From Anarhynchus alexandrinus (Eukaryota; Chordata; Aves; Charadriiformes; Charadriidae), in NCBI GenBank assembly GCA_008711295.1, contig VUYV01000123.1:2774283-2838282 (forward strand): DNA of 64,000 nt. Reading direction: 5' to 3'. The position numbers and the translations under genes are program-made. The notes beneath the pieces are model-generated. The model made no database searches and had not been told where the DNA came from. It was given only the letters and a program-made list of their open reading frames with translations. Shown piece after piece: positions 12,482 to 25,539 of this stretch; the first letter of the stretch is position 1; every line of letters begins with the position of its first letter.

Positions 12482-15400
12482 CCCTGGTCAGTATGGGAAT
12501 CCCCAGTCACAGGATCTGACATCATTAACCATTGCTACACTTCAGTATCACACAACTCTAGATATACACTTAAGTAGATCTATTTCAGCTGTTATAAATA
12601 CCTACAGAAATCTACCCACAGCAGCTAGAATTTCAGTAAAGGCTAGTTTACTCCTACTTCTGTGAGTCTGACAGATGCATCCTTAGGGTAGAACCATCTC
12701 ACGAAATTTGAGATGTCTTAAAGGTAGAATTTAAGTCTGAGCTAGTCATTCCTGACTCAGTAGTCAAAAGAGAGAAATAGTGATTTGTTTTGATTAACTT
12801 AGATGCCTATGTTAGTATATGATGAATCATCATCTGGAGACAAATAGCTTAAAATTTTGAGGCCATCATCCTCCGTAATTTAGAATCTAACAAAAGAGTT
12901 GGATGTATATGGGTCTTTATTAGATAATGCCAAAATATATATGTAGCTGGTACTCAAAAATATCATAGTCAGTCTTAAAATTGGAGGGTAAGGCAATGTT
13001 CTTGCTCAGATAAAAAAACACAGAAGAGCTACAAAACATCTGTAGTATGACATAAGGCTGCTTTAAATGTATTTCTGTGAGACAACACTTTTAAATAAGT
13101 TTAATTATCATATTTAAACTATGTATTATTGAAACCTAATAGAAGGAAAATGCAACTTCCATCTAAATCTGCAAGAAAAAGGCTTTGTGGCCATGTGACA
13201 CTTTTGTGTTCCCCTGTGTACCAGTATATTTTTATCTTACTGGCATTCATTACTTTTCTAAGTCATCCAGGCTTTGGGGTACTTTTCAAGCCTTTTCAAA
13301 TCTAGGCTTTGGGGTACTTTACTAAGAAATGGATTGGCTAGCCAGCCTAACTTCGAGGAATTTAATAGATGTTCACCATTTAACAACAAAACAGACAAAC
13401 AAACAAAAACTAAAAAAAAATTGTAGATAACCTTAAATGACATTAGCGTGTACTGTCTGAAAAGGGCTCAGACAGGAAGGCTGGTGGGCTGGAAGCAGAC
13501 AGTGGTAAAAGAAAGTAGTTTTAAAGAGATTATGGAGTAGAGTTCTGATTTACTGAGTTCATTAGCTACTGAAAAGCAAACTTTGATTCCTATATTTTAT
13601 TGTTCCACTTTCTAGTTTCAAAGCATTATATGAAATAACTTTCCAAAGTGCAATGGAAATTCCTCCTACATATACGCAAAAAAAGGTTTTTGTTACACTG
13701 TTGCTTTTTCAACATGACTACAGAAATTACACCCACAAACCTGGCCAAAATGAAAAACAAAACAGAACAGTAATACAAGAAAATAAGGAGTTTAAATTAT
13801 TTGCATTTCAGTCTCACCCTGAAACAAAATACGCTTTTGTCACTGGAATCTTTTGCCTCTAAGAAAGTGCAGCATTTGCTATTCTTATACCAATTAAAGC
13901 ATAGATCTACTTACATAACGAATGGATTTTAGATTAGAATTCTGTATTCAAAAGCACATAGCTGTATAGTTTAGAGAAAGTCATGACTGATATTCCACTT
14001 CTGTCAGAAAGGAAGTCTTATTTTCCACCCCACAGATACTAAAATTAATTCTCTCCAATAAAGATGATTCATAAAGTGCACCCAGAAAAGACACCTCCCC
14101 ACACACGCAAATTACACAACCAACAAAATAAATAAACAGAAAAGGCATCCATTAAGGAAGGTTACACATATTGATTTTTTTTGTATTTCCATTCTGCTTA
14201 ATTGGTAGTTTCTAACCATCTATCAAATTCTGATTTTGCACTAAATAAACCCCTACCACTAAAATGAAATTGTTCCTGTACAAATGAAAAGTACAGTCAG
14301 CAGGATCTGGAAAAGCAGGACCTGCGTAAAATAATTCATAGCAAAACAGCAATTGAACTTGCTTTTTACATCCCATGATTCCACTTTACAAAAGACGACT
14401 ATTATCTATGAAGATGGGTAGACCTTCTATAAATGTATCTTTTCTACATTAAGGTTGAGAAGTTTTTAATAATCATTAAGAGTATTTGAAAGGTAGCTCC
14501 TAGGAACACTTCTAAAATCAAAAGCCTATTGTGCCTATTATTGTACTACTACACAGAACAAAATACAATGCAGAAGCTGGGCACAGCAAATTCTGCAAGA
14601 GATACCTCAAGCCCCCTATGAAGAATCTGCGTTTTGAGCAATCAGGTTTGAAGTGAAAGTGATGGCATAAAAGTATTTTTGCTATATTTTTCTTGAGAGA
14701 AGAATGCTTTTGCTACCTCTCAGTTACAGTGGAAATGTTTGCCTGTTTAACATTTAAATACAACACCTTCACTAATTTTTGTAAATGGCTTTTGGATACA
14801 TTCAATACTAAAAATGTAATGAATTCTATATGTACCCATTTAATATATTATTATGATGTATGAAATAATAATATTGAAATAAAATGCATAGTACTAAAGC
14901 AATATATTATCATGCAAAAGGGATATATTTTGGTTGAGTTGCCAAATATTTAACAAAATCATTGTCTTAAAATTGTCTTTGAGTCATCTTTAGCAACAAT
15001 AAGAGCTTAGCAACAAGATGCATTTTTGGTACTTTTTTTATTTTTATACTTAAGTTAAATGAACAATGGCTTAAGGCATAGCATGATACACAGACTTCCG
15101 AAATAAAGCAAGAATGGTGAGGGTATAACTTACTAAGTATACTCCGTTTAAGGAAAAAAAAAAAGGGGAGAGGGGGAGGAGAAAAGAAAGAAGGAATCAA
15201 CATGAGAATTTGAATTTTTATTTTTTTTTCTTTTACTAGACATTATCATGTATGTGTACTATTGGGGTCATTGCTACTTTTGGGTCTCTGCTTCATTAAG
15301 GAATTAATACATGACGTTTGTAATAATAAAAATGTTATTTCTGAAATTGGTGATGAGGCAGTAATATTCATCTATAAAAACTGTTTAAACAGAGATAATC

Positions 15401-16061
15401 TCTATCTGAAAATAAAGGATTAAGTGCAGAATACTGTACTGACATTGAACCTGTATTTTACCTATACTGAACATGCATCTGTTGAGAGGACTATCCCTGA
15501 TAGTTTTAATTGGTTACTGATTTTTGTGTCTCAGTGTAAGTACAAATTATATTTCCAATGATAAATGCTAAAGAGAAAGCAGTATTCTTGAACTGTTAGG
15601 CATGTATATACAGCAGAATAAGTAGGGTATGATATACTACTAATTAAGCATGTATGCAAAAATATTCTGATATGGATTTGACAAATATTTTTCTCTTATG
15701 CCCTTTGAAAATTAACTTTTTGGTGAAAGTTATTTATTATTCTGAAATTCCAGACCTTTCTGCCTCTTGTAGACTTATATAACCTGTCTGCCTGATTCCA
15801 TCACCATCATTACCTCTGTGCTAAGCAAAATACATTATTTTCAAATGCATAAAAATTAGCAATTTCTGGTGCAGTCTGTGTCTGCAGTAGCTATTACTTC
15901 AGATTTTGTTCTAACAATGAGGTTCTGTTTGCATGCAAATAATTATATCTGTGTCCCTAAAACATTGCATGTGGCTGCTTCTTTTATTGGAAAGTTTTCT
16001 ATAGATTAATGATTATAATTTACTTAAGTAAGTGTTCCATATTCAGACCTGTTAAAAATTA
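12482..16061. other. Unique AT-rich noncoding DNA
   Basis: Nothing recognisable apart from a direct repeat of AGGCTTTGGGGTACTTT at 13,269 and 13,304 (period 35) and a short purine run at about 15,148-15,200. Open frames are all under 80 codons. Confidence 0.55.
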
Positions 16062-16205
16062 AAGGGAAGGGAGAAGAAAGGGATGAATGAGAGGGTCGGG
16101 GAAGGAGAAGAGAAGAGAAGGAAAAGTGTAATGGTGAAGAGGAGGGGAGGTGGAGGGGCAGGGGAGTGAAGGAAAACCAAAGAAGAAAGTGAGAAGAGAA
16201 AAACC
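16062..16205. repeat. Purine-rich (GA) tract
   Basis: About 140 bases are almost wholly A and G on the plus strand, broken only by a few pyrimidines (for example GTGTAATGG in the middle). It is not a perfect microsatellite. Such homopurine tracts can form triplex DNA and are often seen as low-complexity sequence. The minus-strand open frames here are a composition effect (Ser/Pro/Leu/Phe-rich). Confidence 0.8.
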
Positions 16206-19019
16206 CCAAGAAATTTGATCTTGGATGATGGATAAATTGAGTAGGAAGCTGTGAGATACTTTTCCAGGAAAGTAAGATGCTCAATGCAATAAGTGGAGTT
16301 CTTCAATCAGTAACAATGCCAGCTGCACTAATAAATATTCACTTAGAACAGACATTCAGAAGTGGGCAAGTCAGCTTGGAATGCTAAACAATCTTACAGC
16401 TGCTCTCTGCCTTTCTTTTGCATTAAAAATCCTGCTTTTGGGGGGAGAAAATTCATATTGCATATGCTAGTGTTTTCTATCATGAATGAAGCCATTTTTA
16501 TTTTCTGTGGTCAACTGAAGGATTAAAAGTCTTTAGGTATGTTCCCCTTCTCCACTAACAGAGACAGTTGTAACTAGGAAATGTTGTACCGCAGGCATTT
16601 TTTTTTGTCAGATGCTGTATTTATATGATGTATTACTTTTCTCCCACTTCAAATGCTTCATCTGACTTCTAACACTCTCTCTAGAAGAGTTTTTTCAATT
16701 TGGCAGCTTGTAGAAAGAAGAGACTGGTCTTTATTATGCTTATCTTCTCTCTTGCTCGGAACTCCCGTAAGGCCCATGCAGTATCTTCCAACCTTGTGCA
16801 GATCTTTGGATGCTTGAATACTACTTGACCCTTATGCTTTTATTATGTTCAAATTGTTAATGACCTACTGGTGCTTAGGAAATGAACTGTGCCCTGGAAA
16901 TTGAAATAACATGATCAGTGAGTCCTAGACAGCAATGTCACTTACCAACCTCCTAGGGACCTGATTCACTCATCTAAACAGTTTCCCCAGCCCATCTGAG
17001 ATGCCCTAAACCTCACTCTCCAGAAGGACACAGGTCTTCTATAGAAACTGTGTCCTATCTGCCGGCCATGTGCAAGTATCTTGGATACTGCAGAGACCGA
17101 ATATTTTGTAATATTGGCCATGTTGCTCTAACAGGAATAGTTACAAAAATACTCTTTATGTATTTCAGTGTATCCTCTTTGGTTGTGTAAAATCAACATT
17201 CTTCTTCCAATAAATTATCTTGATGAAAAGAAAGGAACACATCCTACTGGTATACCTATATAGAAATGCACACAGAGGAATAGAAAAGTAGAACTAACAG
17301 GGCTTGTAGAAGAGATTATTTGATTTGAGTAATACTACAAAAATAAAGACCCTTTGTGCTGTTAAGGAAAATCGGGTACAGAAGTCAGCAGGCCCCAGAA
17401 GTGTGACTATACTAGCACTAGCAGAAATAAAAGCCTAGTTGGTTGTAATTTGTAAATGTGGGATGTGCTTCAGTAAAAACAAATAAATGAATGAAAGTTA
17501 AATATAGACCTAAATTTGATTTTTTAAGAAGGAGCAGTCACCAAGATGTAGTGTAATATAATGGAACTGAAATCTGTCGCTACTGTTTCTGATTTTTTCC
17601 CATAATACTAATTAGACAGAAAATATCAGTGTTACTATTCATTTATTTTAGAATAAATTCTTTGCTTTTTGAGTTTCTTGAGTATGCAGGAAGCTTCCTA
17701 GGGCCACTTCACTCAAACAGTGCCATCTAGGGTCAGGGAGATGTCAGTGTTATGGCTAATCAGATGCATACATTGAAGTTTGTTATACATCACAATAGCA
17801 CTTTTGATTGAAGTCAAAATTTTATGGATTTGATAAATACTTATCCTTTTTGGACAACTTTTTATATATCACATTGTCACTGCTGGTGTCAATGCTGGTA
17901 TTCCTCATTTATAAGATATATAACATATAAAATTGGACATGCCTATAAATATCTATTTCTGGAATACAGTTTTATTGTTAAAAACACTAAATATTCCTGC
18001 GTGATGAGCACAGTAGTTTTAACACAGTTTCAATGCTTGGAATTCCTCTTGGGTGGATTTTTCCTGTAAGGGAAATCTTACTTTCACAGTTGACAGATTT
18101 TTTTTCCCTTATATTTAGATTGCTGCTGCTTCTGTTTTAATAACAATAACAAAGGAAAAATCATAATAAAACTGCCTTTTGACAGAAATGTCAGAGAAGA
18201 GGTGTCTTCAATGATGCACCTTCAGAGCTGAGATACTGACAAGGTGACAGAATAAAGCAAACACTGCCACAGGCTGTTCTGTACCTGCTTTTTAGCTGAG
18301 TAGCAAATTATAGCATAGTGGAATATGTCTGACTCAATTACCTCTGAATGGACTTAAAACAATTACAGTAAATAATCATACAAATAAGTATTTAGACAGT
18401 TTTAGGCATATACATTTTGACAATTTACATATTGTTTTAGACTTGTTGCATTGTTTCTGTGAGCGTGGATGCTGGAAGAGCAGTATGTCAAAATGGTCAC
18501 ATAGATTGCTAATTGCCTTTGGACAGAAGGTAAGAACAATGTAAACAGTATGTATGTAGCCTTAGTCATGTTCTTTGTAGAGACTAGCTGGAGAAATTTG
18601 TTTGCATTTTCTTCTCCTAAAACCACGTACATTTAAGGGGACAAGACTGGATATCAAGACAAATACATTTCATTAATTTTGGGAGGCTGCTTTGCTTCAG
18701 CCATTGCTGCCCGACAAGGGCTACCTTTGCAGGAACAAGTAATGCAAATCAACAGAAGTTATTTTGTTAAGAAAAACAGGTGAAACTGGGGATCAAGCAT
18801 CCCTACCACAGGTATTCCATCATTGTTTTTTCTTTGAGCCAGCTGTAGGCTGGTTCTGAGCAGTACAATATTCGATGCAGTCCCAAAAAGCGACCATGAC
18901 ACCCCAAACCTTGTTCTGAGCCCAAGGAACACACCCTATAGACAGAGCTACAAATCTACTGTTAGTCCAATTGATGTTTTAACAGCCTAAGAGCCTGAAT
19001 TATCTAAACGTGATACAGA
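16206..19019. other. Unique AT-rich noncoding DNA
   Basis: No gene or repeat that I can support. Open frames are short and lack protein-like features. Confidence 0.55.
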
Positions 19020-19330
19020 AAATCCCCATTAATGGCAGAGTCCAAAGGGCCCTGCAAAGAACCCCAGCCCTTCCCTCTGGCATTGTACTCACCAGAAGGA
19101 GCAGAGTGCCCCTGGCAGGTGGGGACCCTTCAGCCTGGGCTCCTGCTTGTGGCTCTGGGGGTGAGTGTCCCTCCAGCTCCCTAGGGCTTCATGGGGGCAA
19201 TGGCAGGTGCCTCCCCACCCCATGAAACAAAGGGCTGTTGTTCCCCTTACCCCAAGGAGTGTCAGGCTGTTGCCCCTGGCCGGTGGCACTTGAGGAGCCA
19301 GCAGCAGCTTCAGCCTGAGCTACGTGTATA
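19020..19330. other. G+C-rich patch with minus-strand splice-donor-like sites
   Basis: About 300 bases are clearly richer in G+C than the surroundings and open on several frames, including a plus-strand frame of 154 codons (19,191-19,655) that then runs out into AT-rich DNA. On the minus strand there are two donor-like motifs: CTG|GTGAGTAC (intron side 19,085-19,092) and GGG|GTAAGG (intron side 19,245-19,250). Few CpGs are present, so it is not a CpG island. It could be a noncoding-RNA exon, a regulatory element or an old unrecognised repeat. I do not recognise a protein. Confidence 0.3.
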
Positions 19331-22300
19331 CCTGTGCCACAAATCTTACCATCCCTTTTTTTGGTGTAATTCAAAGAACGGACCCTGTTCAAGCCGTGAA
19401 TACTCCGTTTTGTGGCCCATGGTTGAGGTATATGTACTGTACAAACTTGGAAAAGCAAAGAAAAATGAAAAAAAAAAAATACTCAAACCTGCAACCCTCC
19501 CTCCATTTTCAAACAGTCCAAAGACAGATATTACACTGAGAAATAGTCTCCAATGGGTTAACAATAAAGGCTGCTTTCAAATAAGAGATGTATATACAAA
19601 TAAATGCTGCAGATCAGTAAATCTGTTAGGGGAAAAACACAGGCCTTATGTATGAATTAGCAACGCAAGGAAGAGCAGGGGTCTGACAGTAACCAGACAG
19701 ATCAGTTTGCTGCGTTCCTCCTGGTGGATCGATCTAGTTTGATACCTCTGGCACTTAGCAGCGTTCTTCTCTAGCCTGCATATCCCACTGTGTTAACAAG
19801 ATAGAAACCTGTTGGTGTTTCTTCCTGTTACTTATTAGGGCAATAAAGGTGTCAGCTGATGTGTGCTGTGTTTGAAAGACCATCTGTTCATGAGTAAACA
19901 AGTCACTTGGACACTGGAATAAGCATCGAGAAGCTTCTCTGTGTTACTGCTTCTGCAGTAATCCCCACCACACAAAATGCAGTTACAGTTTCAGACCTTT
20001 CAGGATAACGGGTTGGCAACAGCTTCAGATATCCTGAATTTACCTGCACAGAATCACATCCCAAAGCAATTGGGTGTTTTGTAAGAGAAATGCTGCTGAT
20101 TTTGCTGGACTAACTCCTCTGCAGATGGCACATGTTTAGCTACATTTATGCAGTTGATTGCCCCAGGATAGATTTCATGCCAGAACTCTTGCTCCCTGAG
20201 GATGTGTTTTTATTTTAGTGTTTTTATTTTGCTGGGTAGCTCTTGGAAACTGATGTTACTTATTCTCTGACCAAAGGCTTGGACAACTGACTAATCTCAA
20301 TGGTTTTCCTTGAATACTGGAAAGTGTAAGAACTGTAAATAATTGGTCTGGGTTATTATGACACTATTTTTTATAAATTTAAAACAAACAGAAAACAGCT
20401 TTCCTGGCTTTATGAAACTCTGTGATTTCATTTTTTTTCCTCTGTAAAATATAAAAAAAACATGCAAAACTTCCTGGAATTTCCCAGATGTATGTGAAAT
20501 AATTATTGCTAATAAAAAAGAATGCATTTAGGTAAAAGATGATCAATTATGTTTAATTTTGATTTTGTATAATATGAACCATATTTTGCAGAAGAAAATA
20601 AATTCAAATTGAGCAATCAAAATGTTCCGTTCCATTCCATTTCAAAAGGAAAGACACTGACATTGAAATGCTCCACTTAAAGAAGTGATCAAAATAGTCA
20701 TTTATCCCAAGACACATTTGGCACAAGTCACTGTTTTCAAACTCCTTTTGTAACTTCCTTAGACTTGCATTTTAATCACAAACTACTTATTTTAGTTGTA
20801 AAACCTATCTTTACTTTGAGTATGCTAAACACACAGTTTTTCCATCTAGATAAAGAGTATCTGTTTTCATTGACTATGGTTTGGCTCAGCACCATTTTTT
20901 TTCCTGACAGGCAAAAAACTCTGCATCTAGTCTGGTTTCAGATGGGATAGGTATTACTGATGACAGTATAGCATTGCTGGGATTCATGATAGGGCAGAAT
21001 TATGGTTTGACTGTCCATATTGTATATTCCCAAATCTTCTTCTTCTCCTCCCTCCCAAACTCATTGTTACCTCTGAAACCCCTGAGCCTGCAACTGCAAG
21101 TGAAGACTTTTATAGCCACAGAGAATATAATAGGACAACTAGTAAATTGAGTACTCAGTACCTTCAGTGATTTCTGCAATAATAATTTTTTCATGAGTAC
21201 ACGATTGTAACATATATTCATTCTTTCCTTCCTATTAAAGTAGCTTTTCTTTGGAAGAGGAAAGAAGTTACTTAGAAGTTACTTTTTTTTTTTTTTTTTT
21301 TTTTNTTTTGTATCAAAGTATAAAAATAGGCTCCTAAAGAGGAAATCATGACACATAAGCAAGGTTCTTAAATTATTGCTGCAAAGACAGGAACTTAGTT
21401 ATAATCTCTCTACAAACTAATTGTTGTTATGTTTTGTCCTTATTGCTTTCCTTGCTTTTTTCCCATATGAATACAGGGGCATTAGTTTATCAGTTTGGCA
21501 GATGGCCCTACCCTATACATAGGCCATAAGGATAATGTGTGTCATTTCCAACTACACTGAGATAACAGGGAGAAATACAGCCATGGTCTACATGTTTTGT
21601 TTTACTGATTGCTAAAAAAAAAAATTTACAAATGCATGTTTGTTTACAAATAAGGAGGGCTGAGATTTCTCTAATCAGTTCAGGGACTTAGTCATGTGCC
21701 TTACTTTGAAAATCTCAGTACTAAGTGTCATATTCTAAGTAACTACACAGCGTGTTGTTTTGATGCCTGGAGCATGTTCCCTCTGTATCATTCCTTTCCT
21801 TTCCAACTCCCTGTCCCAGCTTCACCACCTCTTCACCTCACACTATGCCCTCAAAACCCACATTCATCACAAATTCCTCTAATTCCTTCAGGCTGCTGCT
21901 GCAGTTGGAAAGGCAGAAGGAAGATGCAGCTTGAGCCAGCCAGTGGCAACAGTGGGTTCTTTTAGCCAGGATGCTACCTACAAGCACTACAATCTCCTGT
22001 TTCACTGTGTGGTGTCACTGCTTGCTTTGTCTCCCTCAACAACTCATTTTTTTTCCTTTTGCCAAGACCTCTTACAGCTTTTCATTTAATACCCTGGTGT
22101 TAATGACAGCCTGTAGATGCCACAACTGCAGGACAGGAGGGGGAAGAGGTTGTGGTAAGTCTGACATCTTTATTTTCACAGAAGCAGAGATATCAAGAGA
22201 TAAAGTATACTCTTACCCATGTTGTATTTCCGTCTAAGCTCTGTTTTAGATATCCCTTTCCTCTCTTTACTTTTTCTCTTGCCTTATGTACAGTTTTGAG

Positions 22301-23674
22301 ATGATAGAGTAGTGATTACTGAATCATCTCTCTTCACAGGTAAAAACTGAAATATGACTGCTTGCTGCCTCCTTTTCCCACTTCTGAAATGGCCTGCAGA
22401 GAAAAAAGGGGGAAAAGGCAAAGGTCTTTTTTCCTACTTTACCAACCTCTCTGTTTTCAAAAGCCTACAGACTTCTGTTCAAAAGTTATAAGGATCAGAG
22501 AATGGGAAGATCTGAATTCTGATTTTGTTTCTAAAAGTAAATTTTTAAGGATGAAAAATATGTGTTTGTTTTTTAACTTAGTTTGCCCATCTTTTAATAA
22601 AAGATAACTTATTTTTCAAATATGATCTCCATTTGTGACTCTTTTCTTTCCTAGCTTTTCCCTCCTGTGGTCCCTATAGCTATTTCTGTCTGCCCCAGCA
22701 GTGATAAGTAGATAAAAAAAGCAAGGACGGGAATAGGAGATGACAACTCTCAGGTTCATATTTGGAAACAGAAATAATAAACTTCATTTCTGCTGATGAT
22801 GAAACACATTCAGTCAAAGCATCTTTGTTCCCAAATAATCTTTTTAGTGACTTAATGCATACTGAAGCAGGACAGCTAGGCGCACTAGGTTCAATGCATT
22901 GTAAAAAGCCATAGACTGACAAAGTGCTGAGTAATAACACTCTGTGATAAAGTGAGTTCAAGCATTTCTAAAGGATACAGGAGCTTCCATTAACTTAATG
23001 GCTGTTCTAAGCTTGCAGTGGCAGAAATATGATCAAAAGTGAGCTAAATCCTTGCCATTGTAAATCTATGTCATCTTACTGATATGGTTGTAACATTACA
23101 CCTTACTATAGCAGTTGTAGTGCTTGTCCAGTCTGAAATGTCAAGAGTCCATTGAAAATGAAGTCAAACAGGGAATAAGCCAATGTAGAGCAAGTACCTT
23201 ATCTTGTTTTAGTTTTGTTTATTTGTTTGTTTACTTGGTTGTTTTTTGCATCTGTTTAAAGACTAACATTCTTTTAGAGATAGAGTCTTACCTCTAGTAT
23301 TGAACAAAAAACAACAGGCAACATTAGCCACTGCAACTGGAAATTACAGACTACAGTGAAGAAATATTACATTGCAGATAACATAAATTACAGGTGTTGC
23401 TAATTCTCCGTGACATTCACTCAGTGCTATGATAAATAGTCAATAACTCCACATCTGCCAGAATTGGTATGTTCTCAACCACTTAAGAACTTTGGATTTC
23501 ACATCTAGTTCCAAATGGTTTAGATCAGTTAAGGCATTTGAAATGGTACTCCTTAAAATGTTTACTGTCAAGCTAATATACTTAGTCTTTCAATAAGTCT
23601 GTTAGAATAACAGTTCAAAGTGAATATTAGACATGGTTCCTGCACAACAGTTATGACTTAGAAATTATATCTAC
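19331..23674. other. Unique noncoding DNA with a T-tract holding a single N
   Basis: No gene is recognised. A poly-T run (about 21,282-21,309) contains one N at 21,305, and the 11-bp AGAAGTTACTT is duplicated just before it. Composition from 19.3 to 20.2 kb is a little less AT-rich than the rest. Open frames are short. Confidence 0.5.
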
Positions 23675-23854
23675 ATGAATAATGGCCCCCATGGCTCTCC
23701 TGAGCTGGATACCACGGGCCTGCTGCAAGGCTTTCCCATGGCGCTGAACCCAAACCCCACCATGGAGTCCATCAGTGACACCCTGCAGCCACACCACAGC
23801 CACAGTTCCAGTTTCCCCAGTTGCAGCCTGAACCCCTCTGCTGCTTCTCACTGA
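23675..23854 (+). other. Short open frame (59 codons) in a G+C-rich island, unrecognised
   Basis: An abrupt G+C-rich block lies in very AT-rich DNA. The plus frame opens at ATG 23,675 and ends at TGA 23,852-23,854. It encodes a Ser/His/Pro-rich peptide containing MALNPNPTMES and LQPHHSHSSSFPSC. A minus frame of 68 codons overlaps it, so openness alone is weak evidence. The sharp composition boundary suggests an inserted piece (retrocopy, old element) or an exon. I cannot name a family. Confidence 0.2.
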
Positions 23855-24424
23855 CATTTAAGTTGTGATGGACTATTTTTAACACAAATATATTTGTTTC
23901 CAATTCCTTCACATTATTTTTACTCTTACAGTACAGTAACGGTATAGCCTACTTCTTAAAAAAGCTGCTCAAATGCATGTTTGAAACATGCATGATTCTT
24001 GCTACTTTTTCTGCAGAAAGCTGAGGACATATTATTTTGAATTCTCAGCCATTTGCTAAACTTACAAGACTATACTTGGCAACATGTTAAAATAGGTGTG
24101 AAAAATAGATTGACTTGTCATGCAGTTTGGCCATTCAGTTGATCATGAGCCACGGGTGTGATTAAGGCAGGTCTATACAAGTTTTAAGTCAGAGAAGTCC
24201 AAAGGTTTCCACTTAGCCTTTTATGAACTGATTTACAGCAGGTGAAGACCTGGTTCAGCACATGAAATCATAAACTGTGAGGTATATTTTTCATGTATTC
24301 TTATACCTTTAATCTTTCTTGGAACATGCACTCTCAGTATTTGCATATGCACAGTCATCATTTATCTAATAATAGTTCATCCAAGAATATTTTAAAAAAA
24401 AAGCAACTATGAGGTTGATTAGCG
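23855..24424. other. Unique AT-rich noncoding DNA
   Basis: Nothing recognisable before the LTR cluster. Confidence 0.55.
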
Positions 24425-25302
24425 AAAACAGCATTGGCGTGATTTTATTTTAGATAGTGAAAAATAGGAACAAATCCAGAATCGCATTCCCCCCCCCCCC
24501 TTCTTTCCAGGATCAACTTCACTCCTGACTCATCTACCTCCTACCCCTCCTCTGAACAGTGTAGGGGGGGTGGGGAATGTGGGTTGTGGTCAATTCATCA
24601 CACGTTGTCTCTGTCACTCCTCCTCTGCTCCAGCGTAGGGTCCTTCCCAAGGGATACAGTCCTTCATGAACTTCTCCAATGTGGGTCCTTCCCATGGGCT
24701 GCAGTTCTTCTAGAACTGCTGCAACACAGGTTTTTTTCATGGGGTACAGTCCTTCAGGAACAGACTGCTCCAGCATGTGTCCCCCATGGGTTTGCAGGTC
24801 CTGCCAGAAAATCTGCTCCAGCGTGGGCTCTCCATGGGGTCACAGCCTCCTTTGGGCACATGAACCTGCTCCTGCCTGGGGTCCTCCACGGGCTGCAGGT
24901 GGATGTCTACTCCACTGTGGACCTCCATGGGCTGCAGGGGGACAACCTTCTTCACCATAGTTTTCACCCCAGGCTGCAGGCGAATCTCCACTCTGGCTCC
25001 TGAAGCACCACCTCCACCTCCTTCTTCACTGAGTTTGGTGTCTGCAAGGCTGTTTCTCCTGGAGGGTTTTCCCACTCCTCTCTCCTGACTTTCATTGCAG
25101 TGTTGTTTACCTTTACTAAATGTGTTATTACAAAGGTGCTACCAATGCCGTTGATTGGTTCAATTTTGGCCAGTGTTGTGTCCTTCTTGGAGCCAGCTGG
25201 ATCTGGGTCTGTGTGATGTGGGGGCAGGTTATGCTGTCTTCTCATAGAAGCCACCCCTGCAACCTCCACACTACCAAAAACCTTGCCATGGAAACACAAT
25301 AC
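24425..25302 (-). mobile_element. Long avian LTR-type repeat, truncated at its 3' end
   Basis: Read on the minus strand, it begins near 25,302 with TTCCATGGCAAGGTTTTGG and runs through a 'GGGTGGCTTC..AGAAG' block. A series of degenerate units around CTGCAGCCCATGGAG follows, then GGAGTGAAGTTGATCCTGG and an A/T-rich tail. The expected terminal part of the LTR (the segment that would end in CA) is absent, so it is 3'-truncated. The unit series keeps a minus-strand frame of 112 codons open (24,737-25,075), which I regard as a property of the repeat and not a gene. A run of 12 or more C is present at about 24,489. The family name is uncertain and the left boundary is approximate. Confidence 0.75.
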
Positions 25303-25509
25303 AATCAGCAAAAAGAATTTCCTACACCAAAGTCAAAATAACATCATAATAACACTGACAAAGGTGGACAAGTTCAACATACTCCACTTCTTGCCCTTTC
25401 ATCACAATTAAAAAAAAATTCCCCACAATCATTCTGTTCTCTAGCAATGTTCCATCCATGTTTTTCCTGTTACCTCTCCCAGATACTGTCCTTATGTCAA
25501 ATTCTTCAA
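25303..25509 (-). mobile_element. Leader (internal 5' region) of an LTR retrotransposon
   Basis: This sequence lies between the primer-binding site of the downstream LTR (in element sense) and the start of the long LTR-type repeat. It resembles the noncoding leader that follows the 5' LTR in related bird elements. No gag or pol frame is present, so the internal region has been lost or replaced at 25,303. Confidence 0.55.
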
Positions 25510-25529
25510 GTGCCCCACCTTGAGCACCA
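25510..25529 (-). promoter_or_regulatory. Primer-binding site, tRNA-Lys-like
   Basis: On the minus strand the site reads TGGTGCTCAAGGTGGGGCAC. It agrees at about 16 of 20 positions with the tRNA-Lys type primer-binding site typical of many betaretrovirus-like elements; two of the differences are C-to-T changes. It lies about ten bases beyond the LTR end at 25,540. This identifies the LTR at 25,540-26,131 as the 5' LTR of a partial element. Confidence 0.65.
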
Positions 25530-25539
25530 AAAAGGATTA

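Noticed and set aside
19191..19655. Plus-strand open frame of 154 codons
   Set aside because: It starts in the G+C-rich patch, where stops are rare, and then drifts into AT-rich sequence with a Lys run from an A-tract. It has no motif, no signal peptide and competing frames on the other strand.
20622..20645. GTTCCGTTCCATTCCATTT, resembling a pentameric satellite
   Set aside because: Only about three imperfect units with no further array.
24584..25311. Several overlapping open frames on both strands, up to 139 codons
   Set aside because: They lie inside the long LTR-type repeat, and their openness comes from its repeated G+C-rich units. They are not separate genes.
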